Of a DNA stretch of 64,000 nt, positions 25,723 through 34,045 are shown one piece after another (position 1 is the first letter of the stretch; the number at the start of each line of letters is the position of its first letter). Location of the stretch: assembly GCA_964410065.1 (NCBI GenBank), contig CAYPFO010000007.1, positions 23,697-87,696 of the forward strand. The letters run 5' to 3'. Source of the stretch: Serpens sp964410065. Lineage in GTDB: Bacteria; Pseudomonadota; Gammaproteobacteria; Pseudomonadales; Pseudomonadaceae. Made by a program: the position numbers and the translations under genes. The notes beneath the pieces were generated by a model that was not told where the DNA came from, did not search any database, and saw only the letters and a list, made by a program, of their open reading frames with translations.

Positions 25723-26172
25723 TCAGTAAGCGCGAAATTCCTTGTGGCAGCTTTCGCAGGCATCTTCGACCCGCTGCACGGGCGCGGCGAGCGCGGCGGG
25801 GTCGAGCGGACGCTGTGTAGTAGCCACAACCAACGCGGCGGTGGCGGCTTCCTGGGCGCGGGCCAGTTCGTTGAAACGCTCTTGGCGTTCCCAGACGTCG
25901 TCGCGTGCGCTGCTGTCGGCGTTGTCCTTGACCTGTGGGAAGTGCTGCCAGGGCTGGCGGGAAATCTCGTCCAGGTGGGCGGCGCCTTCGATGAATTTGG
26001 CTTCGTTGAAGGCCAGGCGCCCGCGCAGCATGCCGCCCAGGTCTTCGCTGGTTTTCATCATCTCCTTGAAAATGGCCGTACGCTTGCCCAGCGGCGAGTT
26101 CGGGTCGACGCGGTCACAACCCACCAGGACGACTGCGGCGAGCAGCGCCACGCCCACGATTTTCAACTTCAT
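25723..26172 (-). CDS. Cytochrome c' / c556-like lipoprotein
   Basis: A 149-residue protein starting at ATG 26172 with a signal peptide ending in the lipobox LVGC (Cys19). The rest is a helical bundle with a C-terminal haem-binding motif CESCHKEFRAY, the pattern of class II (c'/c556) cytochromes, in which CXXCH lies near the C-terminus. Arg or Lys after the motif is also typical. It is probably an envelope-anchored electron carrier or gas-binding haem protein. No redox partner is adjacent. Confidence 0.85.
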   Translation of the reverse strand: MKLKIVGVALLAAVVLVGCDRVDPNSPLGKRTAIFKEMMKTSEDLGGMLRGRLAFNEAKFIEGAAHLDEISRQPWQHFPQVKDNADSSARDDVWERQERFNELARAQEAATAALVVATTQRPLDPAALAAPVQRVEDACESCHKEFRAY

Positions 26173-26240
26173 TGATGCAACCTGTGTTGTGCGAATAAGC
26201 CGTCGATTATCCGCATCCTGTCCGCTGCGGACAAATCCGC

Positions 26241-26678
26241 TTATTGCGCCCATTGACCGCCGGTATTCTCGCAGTCGATGCGTGTTTGCCCCTGGTCCGT
26301 CGTGGCGTAGTAGTACGTCACGATTCGGGCATTCTCGGGCAGGGCGTCGGGCAGTGCTTCGTCGGGGGTAATCAGACCGAAGGATTTTTCATTGGCCAGG
26401 GTTTCCGGCGTCATCGGTGCGCTGCAGGAGCCGAAGGCGCCCGACGGGCAGCTGTCGCGCAGTTCACGCCGGGAGCTGCGCACATCGGCTTGGTCGCGGC
26501 AGATCCATTCAATGGCAGTGGGGTCATCCATGTTCTGCAGTTCGAAGCATTTTTCCGGCGATACCGGTGCCGGCACATCGCCTGAGGTCTGTTCGCTGAC
26601 ATAGCAGGCCTGGGCCTGCGCCAGCGGGCTGGCCAAGCCGGTAAGCAGTACGAACAGAGCGCGAGAAAGGCGTGTCAT
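26241..26678 (-). CDS. Exported cysteine-rich protein of unknown function
   Basis: A 145-residue protein with a signal peptide (MTRLSRALFVLLTGLASPLAQA) and six cysteines in the mature part, spaced as three possible disulfides (CYVSEQ, KCFELQ, WICRDQ, DSCPSG, GSCSAP, DCENTGG). I recognise no family. ATG 26678 is preferred to an extension that adds 58 residues from the ahcY promoter region. It lies 68 nt upstream of the cytochrome c'-like gene on the same strand and could be co-transcribed with it. Confidence 0.72.
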   Translation of the reverse strand: MTRLSRALFVLLTGLASPLAQAQACYVSEQTSGDVPAPVSPEKCFELQNMDDPTAIEWICRDQADVRSSRRELRDSCPSGAFGSCSAPMTPETLANEKSFGLITPDEALPDALPENARIVTYYYATTDQGQTRIDCENTGGQWAQ

Positions 26679-26777
26679 GGCAGTCTCCTGTGGCGGCGTG
26701 GGCCGGTCGAAAGCAACCCGCCCTGGACCGTTCGACCGGAGCGCGCGCCAGCGAGTTCTCGCCACACGCTGCAACGC

Positions 26778-26806
26778 TTGGGTCTGAGCGCGGCTGCCGC
26801 TATAAT
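26778..26806 (+). promoter_or_regulatory. Predicted sigma-70 promoter of ahcY
   Basis: TTGGGT (26778-26783), a 17-nt spacer and a perfect TATAAT (26801-26806) place the transcript start near 26813. This gives a leader of about 190 nt that contains the riboswitch. Confidence 0.75.
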
Positions 26807-26820
26807 CGCCGGCACTTTTC

Positions 26821-26843
26821 ATGGCCGACACCGCTTCGGCCAT
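26821..26843 (+). other. Leader hairpin upstream of the SAH riboswitch
   Basis: Perfect 8-bp stem ATGGCCGA / TCGGCCAT with a 7-nt loop, lying between the predicted transcript start and the riboswitch. Its role is unknown; a 5' stabilising hairpin is possible. Confidence 0.55.
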
Positions 26844-26854
26844 GCCCGCCACCC

Positions 26855-26976
26855 GTCCGAGGGGCGCTGCAGCAGCGCGATTGACTGTTCCGAACCTGCG
26901 AAAGGCAGCTTCGGATCAGGCAATCGCCTGTCAGGCTCGGATGGGGCGTTATCTCAACGCATCAACGGCGCCCATT
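26855..26976 (+). ncRNA. S-adenosylhomocysteine (SAH) riboswitch
   Basis: The leader carries the SAH-aptamer hallmarks: TCCGAGGGGCGCTGCAGC at about 26856-26873, CTGTCAGGCTCGG at 26928-26940, and CAACGGCGCCC at 26963-26973. Stem P1 pairs CCGAG with CTCGG, and GGGCGC (26862-26867) can pair with GCGCCC (26968-26973) as the pseudoknot. SAH riboswitches are known to sit upstream of ahcY and turn expression on when SAH accumulates. Here the aptamer ends about 28 nt before the ahcY start. Confidence 0.92.
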
Positions 26977-27003
26977 CGCACACCACGAATGGAGAGCTTT
27001 TGC

Positions 27004-28398
<1,395 letters not shown>

Positions 28399-28410
28399 TC
28401 GCAGCGGCGA

Positions 28411-28476
28411 GCGCTAAGCGGCAAGCTGCAAGACGGAATCGAATCCGCTTGCAGCTTGAGGCTTGCGCTTGTAGCC
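28411..28476. repeat. Small intergenic palindrome of the CAAGCTGCAAG type
   Basis: CAAGCTGCAAG (28422-28432) and CTTGCAGCTTG (28448-28458) form a perfect 11-bp inverted repeat between ahcY and metF. Similar words recur between bioA and rsmE. It is probably a dispersed extragenic repeat that can fold when transcribed. Confidence 0.6.
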
Positions 28477-28492
28477 GAGAAGGAACTTCTCT

Positions 28493-29338
28493 ATGTCTCA
28501 AGATCGTCGCTACAGCTTCGAGTTCTTTCCGACGAAGACCGAAGCCGGGCATGAAAAACTGCTTAACACCGCACGTCGCCTGGCCGAGTACAAGCCGGAC
28601 TTCTTTTCCTGCACCTACGGTGCCGGGGGTTCGACCCGTGATCGCACCCTGAACACCGTGCTGCAACTGGACCGCGACGTGCAGGTGCCGACCGCGCCGC
28701 ACCTGTCCTGCGTGGGCGACAGCAAGGCCGATCTGCGCCAACTGCTCACCACCTACAAGGACAACGGCATTCGCCGCATCGTCGCCCTGCGCGGCGACTT
28801 ACCTTCGGGCATGGGCCTGGCCAGCGGCGAGCTGCGCTACGCCAACGAACTGGTCGAGTTCATTCGCGCCGAAACCGGCGACCACTTCCACATCGAAATC
28901 GCCGCCTACCCGGAGATGCATCCGCAGGCGCGCAATTTCGAGGACGACCTGGCCAACTTCGTGCGCAAGGCCCAGGCTGGCGCCGACAGCGCCATCACCC
29001 AGTACTTCTTCAACGCCGACAGTTACTTCTACTTCGTCGAGCGTGTGCGCAAACTGGGCGTTGAGATCGATATCGTCCCCGGCATCATGCCGATCACCAA
29101 CTACACCAGCCTGGCGCGCTTCTCCGATGCCTGCGGTGCGGAAATTCCGCGCTGGGTTCGCAAGCAGCTGGAAGCCTATGGCGACGATATCGCCAGCATT
29201 CAGGCGTTCGGCGAGCAGGTGGTCAGCCAGATGTGCGAGACGCTATTGGCCGGCGGCGCGCCGGGTCTGCACTTCTATACGCTGAACCAGGCTGACCCCA
29301 GTCTGGCGATCTGGAACAACCTCAAACTGCCGCGTTGA
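28493..29338 (+). CDS. metF: Methylenetetrahydrofolate reductase
   Basis: MetF reduces 5,10-methylene-THF to 5-methyl-THF, which donates the methyl group for methionine. The 281-residue protein opens MSQDRRYSFEFFPTKTEAGHEKL and has FFSCTYGAGGSTRDRT, the FAD-binding region ALRGDLPSG, and ADSAITQYFFNAD. It lies directly downstream of ahcY, so homocysteine released by AhcY can be remethylated with the product of MetF. A hairpin after the stop lacks a strong T-run. Confidence 0.97.
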   Translation: MSQDRRYSFEFFPTKTEAGHEKLLNTARRLAEYKPDFFSCTYGAGGSTRDRTLNTVLQLDRDVQVPTAPHLSCVGDSKADLRQLLTTYKDNGIRRIVALRGDLPSGMGLASGELRYANELVEFIRAETGDHFHIEIAAYPEMHPQARNFEDDLANFVRKAQAGADSAITQYFFNADSYFYFVERVRKLGVEIDIVPGIMPITNYTSLARFSDACGAEIPRWVRKQLEAYGDDIASIQAFGEQVVSQMCETLLAGGAPGLHFYTLNQADPSLAIWNNLKLPR

Positions 29339-29349
29339 GTGGTGCGCTT

Positions 29350-29373
29350 CACGCCTCCGACAAGGGAGGCGTG
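29350..29373 (+). terminator. Hairpin after metF
   Basis: CACGCCTCC / GGAGGCGTG with a 6-nt loop, 12 nt after the metF stop. No T-run follows, so it is only a possible terminator. Confidence 0.5.
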
Positions 29374-29421
29374 AACCTCTGCGCGACTGCGCAGTCGAAA
29401 AACAGCACGAAATTTCAGCTC

Positions 29422-29430
29422 TGGTATACT
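29422..29430 (+). promoter_or_regulatory. Predicted extended -10 promoter of the rhlE-type helicase
   Basis: TGGTATACT is an extended -10 element (TGN-TATACT) 139 nt before the helicase start. There is no clear -35 hexamer, which is usual for extended -10 promoters. Confidence 0.5.
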
Positions 29431-29568
29431 CCCGCAGTCTGCTCAGGCTTGCGCCCGGACGCTTGACCCTTCAGTGGTCGGCAGGACCGGTCGGGATCGC
29501 ACCCTCAAACGCGATTCATGCCAGGCAATTACTTCATTGGGCCACACCCATTACATACAGGATTTCCC

Positions 29569-31383
29569 ATGTCCTTTGCTTCCCTCGGTCTCTCCGAGGC
29601 TATAGCCGGCGCTCTCGAGGCTGCCGGATACGCCACGCCCACTCCAGTGCAACAGCGGGCCATCCCCGCCGCGTTGCAAGGCCGCGATCTGATGGTCGCC
29701 GCCCAGACGGGCACCGGCAAGACCGGTGGTTTCGCCCTGCCTATTCTGGAAATTCTCTTCCCGGGCGGTCATCCCGATCGGGAACACCGCCACGGTCCGA
29801 AACAGCCGCGCGTGTTGGTGCTGACGCCCACCCGCGAACTGGCCGCCCAGGTGCATGACAGCTTCAAGCTGTATGCCCGCGACCTGCCGATGAAAAGCAC
29901 CTGCATCTTTGGCGGTGTCGGCATGAATCCCCAGGTGCAGGCTGTAGCCAAGGGCCTCGATGTGCTGGTCGCCTGCCCGGGTCGCCTGCTCGATCTGGCC
30001 AACCAGCGCCACATCGACCTGTCCCGCGTGGAAATTCTCGTCCTTGATGAAGCCGACCGCATGCTGGACATGGGCTTCATCCACGACGTCAAGAAGGTGC
30101 TGGCCAAGCTGCCCGCCAAACGCCAGAACCTGCTGTTCTCGGCGACCTTCTCCAAGGACATCACCGACCTTGCCGGCAAGCTGTTGCATAACCCCGAGCG
30201 CATCGAAGTCACGCCGCCGAACACCACGGTAGAGCGTATCGAACAGCGTGTATTCCATGTGCAAGCCAGCCACAAGCGCGCGCTGCTCGCCCACCTGATT
30301 ACTCAGGGCGCCTGGGAGCAGGTGCTGGTGTTCACTCGCACCAAGCATGGCGCCAACCGTCTGGCCGAATACCTCGACAAGCACGGCCTGCCGGCGGTGG
30401 CGATTCATGGCAACAAAAGCCAGAACGCGCGCACCAAGGCCCTGGCCGACTTCAAGGCCAATCAGGTTCGCGTGCTGGTGGCCACCGATATTGCCGCCCG
30501 TGGCCTGGACATCGACCAGTTGCCCCACGTGGTCAACTTTGAACTGCCCAACGTCGAAGAAGACTACGTGCACCGCATTGGCCGTACCGGCCGTGCTGGG
30601 CGTAGCGGTGAGGCCATCTCGCTGGTCGCGCCGGACGAGGACAAGCTGCTCAAAGGCATCGAGCGCATGACCAAGCAGCGCATTCCCGCCGGCGATCTGA
30701 TGGGCTTCGACGTCAGCACCCTTGAGGTGGAAAAACCTGAAGTCCGCGAGCCGCGCCAACCGCGGCCGGTTCGTGGTGAGCGCCCGCAGCGTGGCGAACG
30801 CAAAAGCGAAGGTCGCGGCGAGAAAAAGTCGGAAAAGAGCACCGAGCAGAAGGCCGAGGGTGCAGGCAAAGGCGCTGAGCGCCCACGTCGCAACCGTGGC
30901 GACAAGCCCAAGGCGAAAAGCCCGGCCCAGGGCGACGCTATCAGCCGTCCACCGCGTTTGCCGGCCGATCGCGCGCCGGATGTGTTCCTCGACGATGAAA
31001 TCGACAACTTCGGCAACCGCGTCGATTACGTACCGGCGGAGAACAAGCCCCAAGGTCGTGGCCGTCGTCCTGGACAAGCCCCCCAGGGTCAGGGCGCCCG
31101 TAGCGGTCGCCCGGCAAGTGCTGGCGCAGGTGCCGGTGCAACAGGTGGCGCGGCTCGCAACAAGACTGGCGGCCGTAAAAAGCCCCACGGCGGTGGCCGG
31201 GTATTGACCCCCAATGGCGAAGTGTCCCGTGATCAGCCTGCCGGTACGCGCAGCCGCCAGCCGGAAAAACAGCCGGTGATCATCCACAAGCACAAGGAAC
31301 GTCTGCCCAGCCTGGAGCAGCTGGAGCAGTTGCCCAGCCGCCCCCGTGGCGAGAAGCCGGCACTGCTTACGCGTAATCGCTAA
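29569..31383 (+). CDS. rhlE: DEAD-box RNA helicase, RhlE type (RhlE2-like)
   Basis: A 604-residue ATP-dependent RNA helicase. The core (about 1-375) has the Q motif FASLGLSEAIAGALEAAGYATPTPVQQ, motif I AQTGTGKTG, PTRELAAQ, DEAD in LVLDEADRMLDMGF, SAT in LLFSATFS, and HRIGRTGRAG. A long basic, low-complexity tail of about 220 residues (Arg, Lys, Gly, Gln rich) follows and likely binds RNA. From memory, the P. aeruginosa gene at this position beside metF is rhlE2, involved in mRNA turnover. ATG 29569 is preferred over an in-frame start 51 nt earlier. Confidence 0.94.
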   Translation: MSFASLGLSEAIAGALEAAGYATPTPVQQRAIPAALQGRDLMVAAQTGTGKTGGFALPILEILFPGGHPDREHRHGPKQPRVLVLTPTRELAAQVHDSFKLYARDLPMKSTCIFGGVGMNPQVQAVAKGLDVLVACPGRLLDLANQRHIDLSRVEILVLDEADRMLDMGFIHDVKKVLAKLPAKRQNLLFSATFSKDITDLAGKLLHNPERIEVTPPNTTVERIEQRVFHVQASHKRALLAHLITQGAWEQVLVFTRTKHGANRLAEYLDKHGLPAVAIHGNKSQNARTKALADFKANQVRVLVATDIAARGLDIDQLPHVVNFELPNVEEDYVHRIGRTGRAGRSGEAISLVAPDEDKLLKGIERMTKQRIPAGDLMGFDVSTLEVEKPEVREPRQPRPVRGERPQRGERKSEGRGEKKSEKSTEQKAEGAGKGAERPRRNRGDKPKAKSPAQGDAISRPPRLPADRAPDVFLDDEIDNFGNRVDYVPAENKPQGRGRRPGQAPQGQGARSGRPASAGAGAGATGGAARNKTGGRKKPHGGGRVLTPNGEVSRDQPAGTRSRQPEKQPVIIHKHKERLPSLEQLEQLPSRPRGEKPALLTRNR

Positions 31384-31396
31384 GCCGTCTGCTTGA

Positions 31397-31427
31397 AAAA
31401 AACGCCGCCTCGTCAGGCGGCGTTTTT
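31397..31427 (+). terminator. Terminator of the helicase gene
   Basis: AACGCCGCCT / AGGCGGCGTT stem (31401-31424) with a CGTC loop and a T5 run, 14 nt after the stop. Confidence 0.92.
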
Positions 31428-31521
31428 GTGTGCGCCCGGGAACTTTTTGGGGTAGGCACCGAACGGACGTAATGCTTCGTCACGTGACTACTGGCTCTGC
31501 GATGGCCATCCAAGGAAAACA

Positions 31522-32559
31522 GTGCCTGTAGTTGCGCACGCAAGGATTGCCCGTTGCCCCATGCCAGCCCGTAATCGAGATGGGAGATGCAGATTCAGCC
31601 ACATCGCCGCTGCCCTGGCGTTTTGGGGCAGTTCTGCGGTGCTGGCGCACGACAGCGACCTGCCGCGCTGGGCAGTTGAGCGTATCACTCCGCTGCATGA
31701 CCGGGTCTCCCGCTGGGTGGACAATTCGTCTCGCAATATCGATGGCTTTTTCGGCACCAACGATAGCCTCAACGTGGAAAACGATTCCTACCTGCGCGTC
31801 AGCCAGGAACTGGAATGGCTGGAGGGCGATGTGCTGCAGCATGGCATCGGCATCCGCTTTCGGCTGGATGTGCCAACCACCGGCCAGCGGTTGCGTCTGG
31901 TGCTGGAGAGCAAGCCGGAAGAGGCGGAAGGCACTCTGGCCGAACAGGGCGCCCAGCGTCTGCGTAACGATCAGCGCGAAAAGCGCACCTCGGTGCTGGG
32001 GTTGGACCGCTTATTCGACAAGGACAAGAGCAAAGGCTGGAGAAACCGTCTGGGTGGTGGCATCAAGCTGCACCTTCCCCCTGACCCTTACGCACGCTTC
32101 ACCACCGAGCGTCTCTGGAGGCTCGGCGATGGGCCCTGGCAGCTCAGCTCCTACAATCGCCTGTCCTGGTTCAACAGTGACGGCTATTCGGCCCGTTCGC
32201 GCTGGGATGTCGGGCGGTTGTTGGATGACAGCCGGCACCTGCGCTATGTCACCCAGTTTCAGTGGCAGGAAGAGGTGGACACGCTGGAGTTCTCCCAGTC
32301 CATGGAGCTCAGCCAAATTCTGGGCAAACGCAGCGCGATCCAATATGCGGGCGTGGTCGTGGGGGAGAGCAGCTCTATCCCTCGGGTGAACGATTACTAC
32401 CTGCAGGCTGCCTACCGGCGCAATCTGCATGAAGAAGTCCTGTTTTTCGACCTGGTGCCGGAACTGCACTTCCCTCGCGATGCCGATTTTCAGGCGCGCT
32501 GGGCGCTGACCCTGCGATTGGAAATGTTCTTCCGTGGCGCGGTCCGATTGCGCCCCTGA
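31522..32559 (+). CDS. Exported protein of unknown function, probably outer membrane
   Basis: A 345-residue protein with a likely signal peptide (FSHIAAALAFWGSSAVLAHD). The mature part alternates polar and aromatic residues in strands (YLRVSQELEWLEGDVLQHGIGIRFRLDV, WQLSSYNRLSWFNSDGYSARSRWDVG, ARWALTLRLEMFFRGAVRLRP). It ends close to an aromatic residue, which is suggestive of an outer-membrane beta-barrel. I do not recognise a family by name. GTG 31522 has an AAGGA ribosome binding site; ATG 31561 is an alternative giving a shorter signal peptide. It is convergent with oprM. Confidence 0.72.
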   Translation: MPVVAHARIARCPMPARNRDGRCRFSHIAAALAFWGSSAVLAHDSDLPRWAVERITPLHDRVSRWVDNSSRNIDGFFGTNDSLNVENDSYLRVSQELEWLEGDVLQHGIGIRFRLDVPTTGQRLRLVLESKPEEAEGTLAEQGAQRLRNDQREKRTSVLGLDRLFDKDKSKGWRNRLGGGIKLHLPPDPYARFTTERLWRLGDGPWQLSSYNRLSWFNSDGYSARSRWDVGRLLDDSRHLRYVTQFQWQEEVDTLEFSQSMELSQILGKRSAIQYAGVVVGESSSIPRVNDYYLQAAYRRNLHEEVLFFDLVPELHFPRDADFQARWALTLRLEMFFRGAVRLRP

Positions 32560-32579
32560 TCGCACGGCGCTGCAAGCCA

Positions 32580-32612
32580 ATAAAAAACGCCGCCCAATGG
32601 GGCGGCGTTATC
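32580..32612. terminator. Terminator between the unknown exported protein and oprM
   Basis: AACGCCGCCC / GGGCGGCGTT stem with a short loop. On the minus strand it is followed by TTTTTTATTGG, so it terminates the mexAB-oprM operon, and it may also act on the opposite strand. Confidence 0.9.
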
Positions 32613-32629
32613 CTTGTAGCGAAAGCCGA

Positions 32630-34045
32630 TCAGCCCTGCGGCTCGTCGGCCAGCCAGCCGCCGCCCAAAGCCTTGTACAGGTTGACCTCGCTGATCAGCT
32701 GCGCCAGGCGGTCGCCGACCAGTTGCTGACGCGCCGCGAACAGCTGGCGCTGGGCGACGAGCAAGTTGAGGTAGCTGTCCACACCGCCCCGGTAGCGACG
32801 CTCGGCGAGCTGGTAGTACTCCTCGCTGGCGGCCAGCAGGTTGCGCTGCGCCTGCACCTGGTCGCTGTAGGTAGCCCGCGCGGCCAGGCCGTCGGCTACT
32901 TCGCGGAAGCCCACCTGGATGGCCTTCTCGTACTGCGCGACCTGGATGTTCTTCGCCACTTCGGCGTAGTCGCGGTTGGCCCGCAGGCGGCCGGCGTTGA
33001 AGATCGGCACGCTGATGCTCGGCGTGAAGCTCCAGTAATCGGCGTTCGAACTGAACAGGTCGGACAGCTCGCCGCTGGCGAAACCGAGCGCGCCGGTCAA
33101 GCCGATGCGCGGGAAGAACGCTGCACGCGCGGCGCCGATGTTGGCGTTGGCGGCCCGCAGCTGATGCTCGGCCTGGAGAATGTCCGGGCGGTTCTGCAGC
33201 AGATCCGAAGGCAATCCGGCCGGCACTTCGGCGAGCAGATCGTCACCCAGGCTGGACGCTTCCAGAAGCTGCGCCGGCACCGAGCCGCCGAGCAGTTGCG
33301 CCAGGGCGTTGCGGTCCTGGGCGACCAGGCGGGTGTACGCCGACAAGGCGCCACGAGTGCTTTCCGCGGCGGTTTTCGCCTGACTCAGTTCCAGGGCCGA
33401 GGCCACACCCACGTCGAAGCTGCGCTGAGTCAGCGTCAGGCTTTCTTCGTAGGTCTTCAGGGTGTCCTGGGCAACCTTCAGCAGGGCCTGATCGGCCTGC
33501 AGGGTCAGCCAGGCATTGGCCACTGCGGACACCAGGCTGATCTTGGCGCTGCGCTGCGCGGCTTCGCTGGCGAAGTACTGCTCCAGCGCTTGATCACGCA
33601 GGCTGCGCACCCGGCCGAACAGGTCCAACTCCCAGGACAGGCCGAGGGTGGCGCTGTACTGGGTGTTGGTGCCGGCGGCCAGCGGATTGACCGCCTCCGG
33701 GGTATGGGTGCGACTCATGGCTGCGTCGGCACTCACACCCGGGAAGATATCGGCACGCTGGATGCGGTACTGGGCGCGGAACGCCTCCACGTTAAGTGTG
33801 GCGATGCGCAGGTCGTGGTTGTTCTCCAGGGCGATGCCAATCAATTGGCGCAGACGGTCATCGCGAAAGAACGCCTGCCAGCCCAGTTCGGCAGCCGGTA
33901 CGCTGGCCACCTTGCCGGTATCGGCCTGCAGCGCGGCCGGTACCCAGCGCTCCGGCAGTCCCGGCTCGGGGCGCTCATAGTCGGGGGTCAGCGAGCAGCC
34001 GGCCAGCGTTACGGCCAGCGCCAGTGTCAAAGCGGACTTGTTCAT
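32630..34045 (-). CDS. oprM: Outer-membrane channel lipoprotein of the RND efflux pump
   Basis: A 471-residue TolC-family (NodT) outer-membrane factor. The signal peptide ends in the lipobox LAGC (Cys17), then SLTPDYERPEPGLPERW typical of OprM/TtgC. The two long repeat halves carry helix regions such as LRIATLNVEAFRAQYRIQRADIFPGV and LNLLVAQRQLFAARQQLV. It forms the exit duct for the MexA-MexB pump. Its ATG overlaps the mexB stop by 4 nt. Confidence 0.95.
   Translation of the reverse strand: MNKSALTLALAVTLAGCSLTPDYERPEPGLPERWVPAALQADTGKVASVPAAELGWQAFFRDDRLRQLIGIALENNHDLRIATLNVEAFRAQYRIQRADIFPGVSADAAMSRTHTPEAVNPLAAGTNTQYSATLGLSWELDLFGRVRSLRDQALEQYFASEAAQRSAKISLVSAVANAWLTLQADQALLKVAQDTLKTYEESLTLTQRSFDVGVASALELSQAKTAAESTRGALSAYTRLVAQDRNALAQLLGGSVPAQLLEASSLGDDLLAEVPAGLPSDLLQNRPDILQAEHQLRAANANIGAARAAFFPRIGLTGALGFASGELSDLFSSNADYWSFTPSISVPIFNAGRLRANRDYAEVAKNIQVAQYEKAIQVGFREVADGLAARATYSDQVQAQRNLLAASEEYYQLAERRYRGGVDSYLNLLVAQRQLFAARQQLVGDRLAQLISEVNLYKALGGGWLADEPQG

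Noticed and set aside
26821..27003. 61-codon N-terminal extension of ahcY
   Set aside because: It lies over the promoter leader and riboswitch; family alignment starts at ATG 27004.
31439..31467. GGAACTT as a possible AlgU/RpoE -35 element upstream of the unknown exported protein
   Set aside because: No matching -10 (TCTGA-type) lies 16-17 nt downstream.
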